A stretch of DNA of 64,000 nucleotides from Leptasterias polaris. Its lineage: Eukaryota; Echinodermata; Asteroidea; Forcipulatida; Asteriidae. Made by a program: the position numbers and the translations under genes. The notes beneath the pieces were generated by a model that was not told the DNA's origin, made no database searches, and worked only from the letters and a program-made list of their open reading frames with translations. Location of the stretch: assembly GCA_037783415.1 (NCBI GenBank), contig JAZGTN010000119.1, forward strand, positions 558,001 through 622,000, read 5' to 3'. Below, piece after piece: positions 46,098-56,810 of this stretch; the first letter of the stretch is position 1, and each line of letters opens with the position of its first letter.

Positions 46098-46521
46098 GTG
46101 TCGTGGCCGAGCGGATAAGAGCACCGGACTCAAGCTCTGGTGTTTCTGTTCAGCAGAGTGTGGGTTCGAGTCCCGGTCGTAACACTTGTGTCCTTATTAA
46201 GCAAGACACTTAACCATTATTGCTACGTCCTTCGGATGGGACGTAAAGCCGTTGGTCCCGTGTGTTGTGTAATGCACGTAAAGAACCCAGTGCACTTATC
46301 GAAAAGAGAAGGGGTTTGCCCTGGTGTTCCTGGTTTGATCGGCTGCATATTGCGCCACAGCACCTTGTAAACCATTACATGGTGCTATGTAAAGAAATAG
46401 GCCTCAAAATTTAAAAAGTAGCTCCACATATATACCTTGCAGGAAAATATTGACTGTTGAAGCGCCTTGAGCGTCACTGAGTGACGGATATGAGCGCTAT
46501 ATAAGAAGCCATTATTATTAT
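46098..46521 (+). mobile_element. tRNA-Leu-like SINE, near full length
   Basis: The head GTGTCGTGGCCGAGCGGAT (A box) and GGTTCGAGTCC (B box, about 46163) frame a class II tRNA-like region with an anticodon-like CAA. The body is shared with 28038-28470 and with the split copy at 7896-8593. The 3' tail GCGCTATATAAGAAGCCATT leads into a short ATT repeat, similar in form to the LINE tail near 32810. The + ORF at 46140-46370 is not a gene. Confidence 0.92.
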
Positions 46522-46675
46522 TAGTTTTGAACTCGCGAGACCCAAACCAGACGTTAATGACAATGCTTAAAAAATTGCCACCTGACTCTTCTTTTATATT
46601 TTATTATGTCATTGGTTGTGTCATTAGGTGGTGTCATTTCAGTGTCATTTACATGTACTCTTATTGGTAAAAACA

Positions 46676-46717
46676 CAAAATGAGCTCAACGGGATTAATC
46701 CCGTAGAGCTCATTTTG
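46676..46717. repeat. Near-perfect 42-bp palindrome
   Basis: Centre CGGGATTAATCCCG (46690-46703) is perfect. The outer arms AAAATGAGCTC/GAGCTCATTTT pair too, with one mismatch at 46688/46705. It overlaps the first bases of the next palindrome. Confidence 0.95.
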
Positions 46718-46807
46718 ATGACTTCTTTAATATCCGTTTATTAATTTTTTAGGCAGTTGTGTAACTGCCTAAAAAATTAATAAACGGATATTAAAGAAGT
46801 CATCAAA
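46714..46807. repeat. Perfect 45-bp-arm inverted repeat, 4-base loop
   Basis: The left arm 46714-46758 and the right arm 46763-46807 are exact inverse copies around GTGT. They contain GACTTCTTTAATATCCG and TTTTTTAGGCAGTT. A third small palindrome, AATGATG-A-CATCATT, follows directly. No TTAA or TA pattern marks a clear transposon boundary. Confidence 0.97.
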
Positions 46808-46992
46808 TGATGACATCATTTTACTTTTCGACCTGGATTATTACCTTTCGAATTTGGAATCAAAATAGTGTGAGGCTTGTTCAGTTTACTTTCCGATGAT
46901 GTATACATTTTTTTAAGTCCAGCATGTGTGGTTCACGTGTTATGCTTTGTTTTCAAATATTAAAAAATAATCTAATGTGATTGGATACCTGA

Positions 46993-47011
46993 TGACGTCA
47001 TTATGACGTCA
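46993..47011. promoter_or_regulatory. Two CRE octamers one helical turn apart
   Basis: TGACGTCA occurs at 46993-47000 and 47004-47011, starts 11 bases apart. This octamer is the CREB/ATF palindrome. The spacing would place both on one face of the helix. Function is inference. Confidence 0.4.
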
Positions 47012-47915
47012 TGAAAACTGTGCCGTATTCATATTGAGGTTCAATTGCCTGTTTGTTGTACGGCTTTATTCAGTTTCAATCTTGAGTTATGGTGTAGTGA
47101 TGAGTTGGCGTGGACGGCTGTGTCAAAGGCTCACGAGCATATTGCCAACTCGGGCTGCGTGCAACGAACAATAAAATAAAAAAGCGTGAATACTGGTCTT
47201 TGACAATGTTGTACACGGGATTTTATCTTGAATTTTTTTAAATAAAAATACTAGGTTACCTTTTTAATAATGTTTGAAATGTGTTGTTGTTCCCCGAACC
47301 CTTTTGGAGGGAGGGAGGGGGGGGGGGGGGGGGGCTGTACGAGACCATCATGCATTTCCCCCACACAAATGATCATCTCCCTCTAGATGTTTAAAGTGAG
47401 TGCCGAAATTTAAAGATGTTAAGGGAAATATTATCCACTTGAGTAGTATGGCCGGGTAAAGCAGCTTTGTCTCTCTGCCATTGGCGACGGCTTTTATCGG
47501 CTTTTTTAGTCAAAGTAAAGGGCCTTGGGGGATTATGACTGACGTCATAGGCTATCTCAAATTGCAACTCTATAGAGTGGTGTACACTAAAACATGAACA
47601 TTATCTCTTTTGCTCATGATTACATCGATCAAGGAACATTCTTACGGTATCGGTGACATGAACAATACTTGCACTCGGGGGTATCAAAGGACCCTTCTCC
47701 GTATGTGAGTTTATACAAAAGGAGAGGGGGATTAGAGAGTGAGAAAAAAGAGAGAATACCAATTGAGTTTACTTTTGATAATATTTGATGGTTTTCGTTG
47801 GAACAAAGTTTCATGCCACACATTTGCAGAACCTTTAGCTACAACAACAAAATAAATTTTTAAAAAACAATAACAAAAAACGCAGTAGATAGTTTTGGTT
47901 GTTACTAAACCAAAA
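47012..47915. other. Non-coding stretch
   Basis: An 18-G run lies at 47317-47334. No gene recognised. Confidence 0.5.
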
Positions 47916-48104
47916 TTAAGGACATTGTGTTAATCTGATGGTTTTGGGGAGGTTTTTTTCTCTCACTATTTTCTGTTGACTCACACAACGGATTTGGCCC
48001 AATTTTCCACACTCGGTTTATTACTTCATGTATACGGTTTATCACATAGAATATTTACACTGTCTGTGACTATTTTTTTGTTCAGCTTTACCAATCCTGT
48101 TTAA
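47916..48104 (-). mobile_element. TTAA-flanked MITE (subfamily 2), internally shortened
   Basis: TTAA at 47916-47919 and 48101-48104. On the minus strand ACAGGATTGGTAAAGCTGA, GTCACAGACAGTGT and CATGAAGTAATAAACC parallel the copy at 36303-36665. It is about half the length of that copy. Confidence 0.72.
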
Positions 48105-48376
48105 TGACTTTCACATTAATGAAATCAAATCACAATATCGCTTGATGGTATGTTACGTGATAGGACGATTTCGGAAATTAATTGTCAATTTAAATTGGAA
48201 CGATTATTTTATCAACTTGATACCAGCATCCTATTTCCTAAGAAAACAATTGTCTTTGGAAATTCTACACCATAGACAAGAAAATCGTCTCTGCCCCTGT
48301 CAAGCTACTTCTCCACTACGATTTGCATAATCCCTGATAAAATGTAACCCGATTGCTGTTTTGTTTTGTATTTGTG

Positions 48377-49042
48377 TTTTATTTTCCTCACAAAAACGTG
48401 ACCGTCCTTTTTCGAGAAAAACGTAACAGGGGATGGATTTCTGTTTTAAAAACCGGAGAATGAAGGTTAATTCACTCAACCTTAAACCGATTAAATGTAA
48501 TTGTACCAAAGGTATAGGGTCATAGATTGTTTATTGTCAACGAAATGCTGGTTAACTGGCACATCAAGAAAAATATTAAAAGAAAAGATAAAAACATGTG
48601 AAAGTTTCAACTGAATACAATGTCTACTTGCTTAGAAAACAGAAAAGAAAGAAAAGTAAACACTGTCACGGTATTTTTACACAAACTGCTAATCCATCCA
48701 CGTTTAATAATAATAATAATAATAATAATAATTTATTCAGGCATAAGAACAATACAAGCAAAATATCACAAAAAGCAAGATAAAAAAAGAATACAAATTA
48801 AATAACCCGCCCCACCCCAATATACAGCATGGATAAAATTTTAAGTGAAAACTACAAAATAAGCAAGGCAAAGATAGAGCACACAAAAAGGGAACACAAC
48901 AAATAAAAGAACAACAAACCAGGGAAAACAGGCAAAACAAAAGGGCTACCTAGGAGAAAGACAAAAGTGAAATAAAACACTATCACCACAGAGGTGTGTC
49001 ACTCCGAAGAAGGACGGTCACGTTTTTGTGAGGAAAATAAGC
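48377..49042. repeat. About 31-bp inverted repeat enclosing a TAA-repeat segment
   Basis: TATTTTCCTCACAAAAACG continuing through TGACCGTCC near 48380-48408 recurs inverted at about 49012-49042 with almost no mismatch. Between them lie unique DNA and a TAA microsatellite (about 48706-48733) followed by an A-rich stretch that looks like a minus-strand retroposon tail. Two opposed insertions or a transposon with TIRs are both possible. Confidence 0.6.
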
Positions 49043-49119
49043 GAGATCACAGCAAGCACAGCCGCATCTCTAAAGAAGCAGCATTCGCGACGGACACCAC
49101 CCTCAGAAATCCGAGTCAG

Positions 49120-49260
49120 GTTCATACGTTTTTTAATAAAACATTTACCGAAATTTTTTTTTTTCGAAGAGAATCATTTCTTAAAATACTATCAAAAGTA
49201 GCTGCAGTGCTTTTTACCGAGTACTTTGAAGTAATTACCAATCCATAAAGGGCTCTTTAA
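49120..49260. mobile_element. TTAA-superfamily MITE, right-end fragment
   Basis: GCTGCAGTGCTTTTTACC and GAAGTAATTACCAATCC followed by CTCTTTAA (TTAA at 49257-49260) match the right part of subfamily 1. The left part is missing. Confidence 0.55.
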
Positions 49261-49519
49261 GTTTGGCATTTGACTACATATTGCACTTCAAAAATGAGAA
49301 AAGAAAAAAAAAAAAAAAAAAATTATAATTTAAACTTTTACACGAGTTTATCTTTTCATCGAAATTGATAGGATTTAACTCTGAGATTTATTTTTGTTTT
49401 GAGTGGAATTTGTTAGGGTTGTTTTGGCTGTTTTGTTGCTGTTTAAAATAAACTTCTTTTGTACGACAAAAATTAGGCCAGTAGAACCATTTGGGGTCAG
49501 TAGGCGTTATGCCGTTTAT

Positions 49520-50175
49520 CAAGGGCGTCGACTGGGGGGGGGGGGGGGGGGGGGGACAGCATATCAGATGTCCCCCCCCACTTTTTGATTGACTGTTCAT
49601 TAGAAATATGCAACAACATTTTCTTGATTTAATATTTCATTACAATTTTTTTTCAAGTAAAAGAATAGCGAACAAACGATGAAATGTTTTCTTCATTTTC
49701 ATATTTTTTTCTGATGGACCACGCGCAGAATGGTATTTTGGGCCCATTTCCGCTTATATAATACAGACAATAGATGACACATATCGTCCAAGACAAGAAC
49801 GCCAAAATCCCGCTTACATACCTTGTTAGCATTCAAGTTATGCGTCGTTTGTGTATGATATAATGTACGGTACACGATCCCTCCACAAAGGAAGTATGTG
49901 TGTGCGCACACGTGCAAATGTGTTTCATTTTGTTACAATCGCACAACGCACAAAATGTAGTAAAATCCATTCAAATAAATAGGAGCAGTTTGGGCCATGA
50001 CAAGATTTGTTGAAGAAGCAATATTTTGTTTTTTCGAAGAACTACAAGCTGACACACGATAAACGCCGGACTCCCGAAGCATATTAAAAATGTGGGGTGC
50101 AAATAATGTAAGATGTATTTTTTCAAGACTTGCTCGACCGTCCCCCCTACTTTTCAGTAGCGATCGACGCCCTTG
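49520..50175. mobile_element. Non-autonomous hAT-like transposon (656 bp)
   Basis: Terminal inverted repeats CAAGGGCGTCGA and TCGACGCCCTTG (12 bp, exact) are flanked by identical CCGTTTAT at 49512-49519 and 50176-50183. An 8-bp target duplication is the hAT hallmark. A 22-G run (49534-49555) lies just inside the left end, and C-rich words occur near both ends. There is no transposase ORF, so it depended on another element. Confidence 0.85.
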
Positions 50176-50183
50176 CCGTTTAT

Positions 50184-50865
50184 GATGTGTTTACACTGCC
50201 TTACCTATTTCAAATAACAACCAAGTTGTAGCTACGTGTCTCTGCTTGCTTAATCCAATTTGTTCTAAAAATGTGCCCAATTTAGGCTTGGGAAACAAGC
50301 AAATCGTGCCTCATGGATTTTAGCTGGCGACTGTACAAATGTGTCGAGGTGAAAAAACCTCATCTGGATCGATATCTCTGACACTATAGCCATCGATCGA
50401 CAGGTAAGGTGATACGGCCCGTGTTTGACTCCCGCCCCCACCGTTCCCCCGGCACCGCGCCTGCGACTTCCGTACCGGGCGCTCGGGGTGGGAAAAGTAT
50501 AAAAAGCCTTATGCGGGCAGGAAGCAGACGACACGCTATGAATGTTTCAGTTAAATTGTTCCCGCTCTTTTTTTGACTAAGGGGTTTGTGGTGATGTTTA
50601 AGGGAGTCGATCGAACGAATTTAGGCGGTCGTTGGAGGAATTTCATGAATAGACTGATTTCGTTTTAAAGGGATGTGTGTTAAGAACACGCATTTTATGA
50701 ATAACTTTGTTGCGATGCTTTGTGGTGCGCGCCATCGCAAGTGAGAACCACATTGCTGTGCACAATGTAAAATTTAATAGAACCTATAAGGTTTTTGTGT
50801 TTTTTCTGAATAAATTTTGGTTTACCATGAACACATCATATTTCAACCTCTGAAATCTCATCAAA
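50184..50865. other. Unique stretch with promoter-like patch
   Basis: GC-richer from about 50400 to 50540, including CCCGCCCCCACC and a TATA box listed next. The 89-codon minus ORF at 50265-50534 has no recognisable domain. Confidence 0.45.
50498..50506 (+). promoter_or_regulatory. TATA box in a GC-rich patch
   Basis: TATAAAAAG at 50498-50506 sits in GC-rich DNA with a GC-box-like CCGCCCCCACC about 70 bases upstream, so a start site would fall near 50528-50530. The first ATG downstream (50539) opens only 12 codons, MNVSVKLFPLFF, so any transcript would be non-coding, spliced or start elsewhere. Confidence 0.35.
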
Positions 50866-50985
50866 TAAGCCTTTCCATGATACATGCTCATTACAAATAC
50901 TCCTGCGTACAAACCCTATATTGTGGGCAGCGCAATAGCGTTGTGCACTAGGCAGACGCGCAAACGCGTATGTAATGCTTCTGTG
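50866..50985. mobile_element. Degenerate left part of MITE A
   Basis: ATGCTCATTACAAATACTCC, GCGTACAAACCCT and TTGTGCACTAGGCAGACGCG match MITE A at 14824-15046 in order. The right half is lost. Confidence 0.6.
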
Positions 50986-51192
50986 TTGGGTTGTTTGTTT
51001 GTTTTTTTTGTTTTTTTTTATAACAAGTTTCGACTTGAATTTTATTATTATGCACGTTCCGACTGCAGTAGTTGACAATAAATTCGTCTTGTTGGAGACT
51101 TCCGAAGATTATTTAGTTACTTGGAAATGTTGAGCAATGGACCACAAACTGAATAATGTGAGATTTAATGTGTGGAAACGTTTGACATAACA

Positions 51193-51399
51193 ATAGATAG
51201 TTCCCAGTAGACGCCATCTTTACGGGCAAATCGCATTTTGGCTTGCAGGCGCGTCAAGCGCTCAAATTATTAACGCACCAATCATGCAATGAGTTTTGTG
51301 AAATGTGCGCGTGTTGCACGCCGTTCTCACGCGTAACGCATGACTGTGTGTTCCAAATTGCCCGTAAAGATGGCCGATTTACGTCATATTGCAACCTAT
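51193..51399. mobile_element. TA-flanked MITE C, copy 3
   Basis: Same ends and interior as copies 1 and 2, but 18 bases (after TTATTAACGCA) are deleted and the right end stops at CAACCTAT. Confidence 0.88.
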
Positions 51400-52118
51400 G
51401 GTGTATTTCAGACATGTTTTGCACGTGAATCTGAAAAGCTCCGTACCGTTAAAGGCACATGCTTTATAATATACTGACGGTTTGTTTTCCAGCAATCACA
51501 GCTATCCACAATTTGGTGGGAAATTCACGTGTTGCCGAGACAAATATTTGTAAGGTATTATGGCGTCGTGATAGGAGACATCATGTCTTTGCTGAAGAGA
51601 GAATATGTTTTCTTCCTTGTACTGGTTTATTGAGGCAGATGTTGAGGGTTTACTTTTCTAAAAAGAAGTAAACTAAGGGGGGGGACGAATACTCAAACAA
51701 AACAAGCAAACAAGAGAGATCAGAAAACTGAGAGTGTGTTTTATAAAATATACACAAACATTGACTCAGAGCAGACGATCTTAAAGTATAATGCTTTGTA
51801 GTTTTTGCTGCTAAAAAAGTGGGTAGTCTCGAAGGATAAATTAAAGATTGCCAGTAAGTGTGTATGATAATTTTACAAAAAAAACAGTAACATTCAAAAG
51901 TAAGTGTGACTGAGTAACTCAACTGTTTCTGAAAGATTTCAAAAACACAGACTGTTTTATTTATAGATATATATTTATTTATTTATATAGGCCTATATTT
52001 TATTTTATTTAATTTTAATTTTTATTTTTTTCGGGAAGTTGCTGGGTCGTTCGTTTTTGTTGTTTTTGTTTTATCTTTACTGATTTTATAAAGGAGAGAA
52101 TCTTCAAATCTAACAAGA
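51400..52118. other. Non-coding stretch
   Basis: AT-rich, no element or gene recognised. Confidence 0.5.
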
Positions 52119-52745
52119 ATGCCAATTTCTTTTTCACTGAAAGTGTTTAACCATTTGTATTTCTTTCTTTTTTTTCTCGTAGTTTTCCTGCTGTCTTTTA
52201 CCGGATATGCTTTCAAAGAATTTGGAGCAAACATTGTATTTTCGCTGTCACTTTTCATGATTTTATTGTTATCATCGATTTCAGATGTCTTACTCAATAA
52301 AGTTCTAACACAAGGAAACCCTTGTCTTTTCTTACATTCCCTTAGCCCTTCTCTTCTCATTTATGTTCCCTTTTCTGTTCATCTTAGGTTCTTTCAATGG
52401 AATATGTTCCCTTCCTTTCTCGTCCATATAATTATTACCGATTTCAGAAATACATTAGTAGGTACACACAATGCCATGTTTACTGTTTATGAGCTCGTGC
52501 AGGTCAACATGTGGAGTAAAAGCACTCTCAAGGAAGGAATTTGTGTTATTAAAGCCGAGTATCTGTACATAAAAAAATATAGAAAGCAATATCATAAAAC
52601 AGGGCTAATCTTATCTCCTGTGGTTTATAGTGACGCCAAACGGCAAGACCGTGTCAGGCGATCTTTTGATTTACTCGTACAATATGTGGAGTTAGAAGTG
52701 CGTCGGGGGACATTCTCCGCACTTCCATTATCCATAATCTTCTAG
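52119..52745 (+). CDS. Orphan 208-codon ORF, product unknown
   Basis: ATG at 52119 (A at -3) to TAG at 52743. At this base composition a frame of this length is unlikely by chance in 64 kb. The first 100 residues are rich in F, L, S and V with hydrophobic stretches at about residues 11-30 and 38-57 that could be membrane segments. The second half is more mixed and charged (for example YIKKYRKQYHK, DAKRQDRVRR). A polypyrimidine run with TAG at about 52165-52183 lies inside, so part of it might be an exon with an acceptor there instead of a single-exon gene. A 112-codon ORF lies on the opposite strand (52022-52360), and the hydrophobic half may just be the shadow of that K/E/R-rich frame. I recognise no family. 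It could be a decayed transposon ORF, an exon or chance. Confidence 0.25.
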   Translation: MPISFSLKVFNHLYFFLFFLVVFLLSFTGYAFKEFGANIVFSLSLFMILLLSSISDVLLNKVLTQGNPCLFLHSLSPSLLIYVPFSVHLRFFQWNMFPSFLVHIIITDFRNTLVGTHNAMFTVYELVQVNMWSKSTLKEGICVIKAEYLYIKKYRKQYHKTGLILSPVVYSDAKRQDRVRRSFDLLVQYVELEVRRGTFSALPLSIIF

Positions 52746-55728
52746 CGTACGGGGAGAGCTGCAAAACCTCCCGGCAATATTCAATTGTTATTGCGGGACG
52801 TGTGTTTCTAAAATGGGTTTTCTGTCGGGGAAACTTTGGTCTTGGTTATGGTGGATGACTGTGACTTTGTAACCTTTAAAAAAGCCACTTCGAGAGTCAA
52901 AGAAATTTGAAAACCATTTAAAGTTGTATTTGTTTATTTAAGTTGCCGTACCCCCCCCCCCCCCCCCCAAATCTAACACAATGTTAACATGGTGACGTGC
53001 TTAACATTGGTGAGATTGAATAAAAAAAATTAAAGATTTGTCGTAACTTACATAGTATAAAAGATGGTCAGAGTGGAAACTTCTCGAAATGTAGCAAAAC
53101 TGATAAAGCACAAAAGGAAATAAATTAGTACAAAATAATCCAATAGATAAACAAGTACCCAAGTGCTTCATTGTAATGCCAGCAAGCGCGTTCAGTATAC
53201 ATAACTAAGGGAAATAACGAATGAGTATGGCACCTGACCCCCGTGATATATTAATCCAATTGTTTTTATTTTCAACAACGGGACCTCCTCGAATTCCGTC
53301 ACAGAGATCAAACAAGCAACCTCTCAGAGTGATATCAACGCCGCTATAATCACGTTAAAACCCCCCGGGGGGTCGAGCGAAACTTACCAAGTCATCTATG
53401 ACTATACAGCCTAGATACGAATCTTTTAACGTCTATAGTTTCATAATATTCTGAAACTGTAGACAAATAACCTGCTTTTTTATTTCCCGCATTCATTTAC
53501 TTACATTCCCTTTCTCATAATCAACTAAATTACTGGGGAAGTGGCTCGCGGACGATGAGGAAACGAAAACACTTGGGCGAGAGAAATTGACACACTCGAT
53601 GGTGCGGGAATTCGGATTTGCCTGCCCCTGAGATTTAAACAAAATAACCCGGACCTGAGTTAGAGGAGGTGGCTCAAGTTTCATTCAACGAGCGTAAATG
53701 GATTAATGATACAGAGACGATATGGTAAGGGCCTTAGTGTAGGACATACGATCATGAAGTGTTAACCTTATGGGCCCCATACCGGAATAGCCCCGTGCCA
53801 CGGGCCAGCAATATTGTTTATCGGTTCAAGTTGCTGGGCGGGTTGCTGTTTCACTTCTGCAGCTCCGCGCTTTAGAACCCGACTGTAATTATAGGAAAAC
53901 AACCTCGGCTAACTCTCTTGGCGACCTCAGAGACGATTTCGTAATTGAAGACAGTTTGATGGGCCCCTCATACAATATACATACAAATACAGGTCCCGCA
54001 GGACCCTTATGAAATTTGACTGTTGTTTAAGTAAACACAAAAAACCTTTCATAACCATTGGCAAATGAAGAAGACAAAATAGAAATACATGAAATTAACG
54101 GGCAGTGGATATTGTTGCAGGCTATGTACCCACCTCATTCCCAGAAACAAGCACATACAGTTATCAAATCGTAATGTGAGTCGAGGTACCTTGGATGATA
54201 TCAAACAATCATGTTATGGGGTTCGACGTAGGGTAACCTCAAACTACAATATAACAAAACTACTGTGTTAGGGACTGCCTTCAATGTTAGGTTAAATACT
54301 CTTCGTGTCTTTATCATCAAAAACATAAAAATAAACATGTTGGTTTCAGTATTTGCACCTAATAATGATTTGGTTCACCAATTCTTAAGAAAATATTCCC
54401 GTTTTAATTACTGTCAATTCAGGGAAACATTTAACAGGTGCTAGATGCAATATTAACTCTGAAGCTCCAATTATAAAGTTCGTACATTCTATCTAAACTT
54501 TGTCGTGCAATGAGCCATTAGTACCCTCCACCACCATCTTGGTCATGTTCCATGTATCCAGTATTAAAAGTTATGGATGCTAATACTCATCGTACAAAAA
54601 AGAACCAGACGATTCATAGTACAACAAAGAACCAGACGATTCATAATACAACAAAGAACCAGACGATTTGTTTGTTTTCTTTCTTTAAGCCTTCGTTTGA
54701 TTACATTCATGATTTGAATGGGAGAAATCAAGCCGCGACATGGTAAAGGTATAAAATGGAGCCATGGGGGATATAGTCTGGTTCGTTAATGCTAGTTAGT
54801 AGCCAATGGCTTGATCGTTGAAACAATCTGGGAATCAAGCACAGTGTGATAATATAATGACTTATATCGGATCCTTTCGAGTAACTTGGACTCAATCTCA
54901 ACATCCAATGTCACTCGCTCACGGGCACTCTGGGTATCACGGTGTAATAAGACAGTGGTTGAACCAATCGAATTTTCTACTTCACTCCTTCATTAGCGTT
55001 TGAAGTCAGTGAGAAGAAGTCTGTGGACCGGGGGATGCGATCGAATTGTTGATTAGTTTTCTAACGCACGACGCCTGGGACATTGAAGGGGGAATCCCGG
55101 GGGGACAACTTCGCTGAAAGTGAGGTCGAGGTTGAAGTCAAGCAATCCGTTTGGAACAGGAGAGCTGAATGATTAAAATTCATTTTGTTAGATTTGTTTC
55201 TTGGCTCACTGGGCTGGGAAAATAATAAAACTAATACTAATCATAATTGGATTTGGAACTACGTGGGGGGTTTGATTAATTCATTCATTGAACTGACCAT
55301 AGACGAAGATTCGTTTGTTAAAATTTCATTTATATGTTAAACTGAAAACAAATTCTAGAAACGATGATAATTTTAGTTTGATGTTTATTTTTGGCCTGAT
55401 CGTTTTGCAGTACCCTAAATGCCGTTGGTTCCGTTTTCTTTTCATTCCCTCTCTCTTTATGTTTTTTTAATTTATTTTTTATTTTCTTAAACAGTGCATC
55501 ACATAACCTTTTTACGTTAAAGACAAGTTAACCTATATTTTTTATTATAAAACTGAAGAATAAATACGAGAAAATTTGAGAATTAACGAGGAATTGCTTA
55601 GCTGCAAGTGACCATACTTGCAAACTTTGAACCTTCCAAAGACTTGTTCAACCGTCACTTCAAATTTTTGAAGTTGCAAAGTTTTGGGACTGATTAGTCC
55701 AGTTACTCTAAGAACTCCTGGGCCAGAA
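52746..55728. other. Long non-coding stretch
   Basis: An 18-C run at 52951-52968, the palindrome CCCCCCGGGGGG at about 53364, a 13-bp-arm hairpin at 53432-53465 and a complex block at 53690-54030 that could be regulatory. No gene. Confidence 0.45.
54599..54669 (+). repeat. 27-bp repeat, 2.6 copies
   Basis: AAAGAACCAGACGATTCATA begins at 54599, 54626 and 54653. The period is nine codons, so the local ORF shows a KNQTIH-type peptide repeat; not taken as coding. Confidence 0.9.
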
Positions 55729-55816
55729 CTGACCCGGATCCGGAACAGAACTGACCCGGATCCGGATCAGAACTGACCAGGATCGGGTTCAAAACTGACC
55801 CGGATCCGGATCCCGT
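55729..55816 (+). repeat. 22-bp CTGACCCGGATCC repeat, four copies
   Basis: Units start at 55729, 55751, 55773 and 55795. They carry TGACCC and GGATCC words and lie inside a copy of the GGGTCA-rich dispersed repeat. Confidence 0.92.
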
Positions 55817-56810
55817 GGAGCCTGAATAATTTCTTGGTCATCATGACCCTGAATCTGTGTCAAAATGACAAAGGAAATTTGTTAAATAGACGCAAAATTC
55901 AGGGTGAAAATCCCCCTCAATTTTGTATCAGTGTCCCGGTCAGCCTTACCCCAAAATGGGTGTGGTCTCTGAAATCCGGAATTCGAGTCAATTTTGAAAC
56001 GGGAGTTTTTAGATTGTATTCCAATAGTCATCCCCCCCCCCCCCCCCCCCACCCTCCCTTGAAAACACACACTTTTTGCTCATAACAACGACCATGGAAT
56101 GTTTGGTGAAATGTAAGGATTTAAAGAGTGCAATGATCGCAATTTCACACGTGAAGTCGGGATTGTTCGTCTCGAATTACCACAAGTGAGACCAAAGACC
56201 ATATTCCTCTCGTGTTGGGGCTGGACCAGCTGCCGTGAACAACCCTTCAGCAGGGAGGCGAGTGGTACACCTTTTGTCGTCTCACGGCGTTTTGGGTATT
56301 GCTTTTTTTGTTTGCACATTTGCAATTCTCATATTGGAGTATTTGTTTAGTTACCTATTCGGTTATACATTGTTATACTATACCCTCTTCGTCGGGGCTA
56401 CTCGTTCATTGTGAAGTATTGAAATACGTGGGTGCACTTACGGCGATAGTTACAAAGCGAATAAGCAAATTGTGTGTCCTCCAGTTTAAAGATGTAGATT
56501 CGTTCGTTTTTTTATTTATTTTTATTTTGTTAGGCCTAAAGTGTGGCAATTCCTGTTCACTTGTTTTACTGATAAATCTCTTCTGAATAAAAAGAATCAT
56601 ACCTTAATATAGTTTAATATTTGATTTGTTTAAGTATTATACTTTGTTTAACCCGGAATTACACAAAAAGACAAACTTAGCCCAGTACTCTTACTTCACA
56701 GATCAGGCGAACATTGCACTAAGATATCAGTTTAAAAAACAAGTCACATTATTGTGTCACTCACGAAGATTTTAATATCATAGTCTTAAAGTAATGCAAA
56801 CTATGGAGTT
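55817..56810. other. Non-coding stretch
   Basis: Its first part continues the GGGTCA-rich repeat (TGTGTCAAAATGACA). A 19-C run lies at 56032-56050. No gene. Confidence 0.5.

Noticed and set aside
50265..50534. 89-codon minus-strand ORF
   Set aside because: No recognisable motif, and it overlaps the GC-rich TATA patch; composition alone may explain it.
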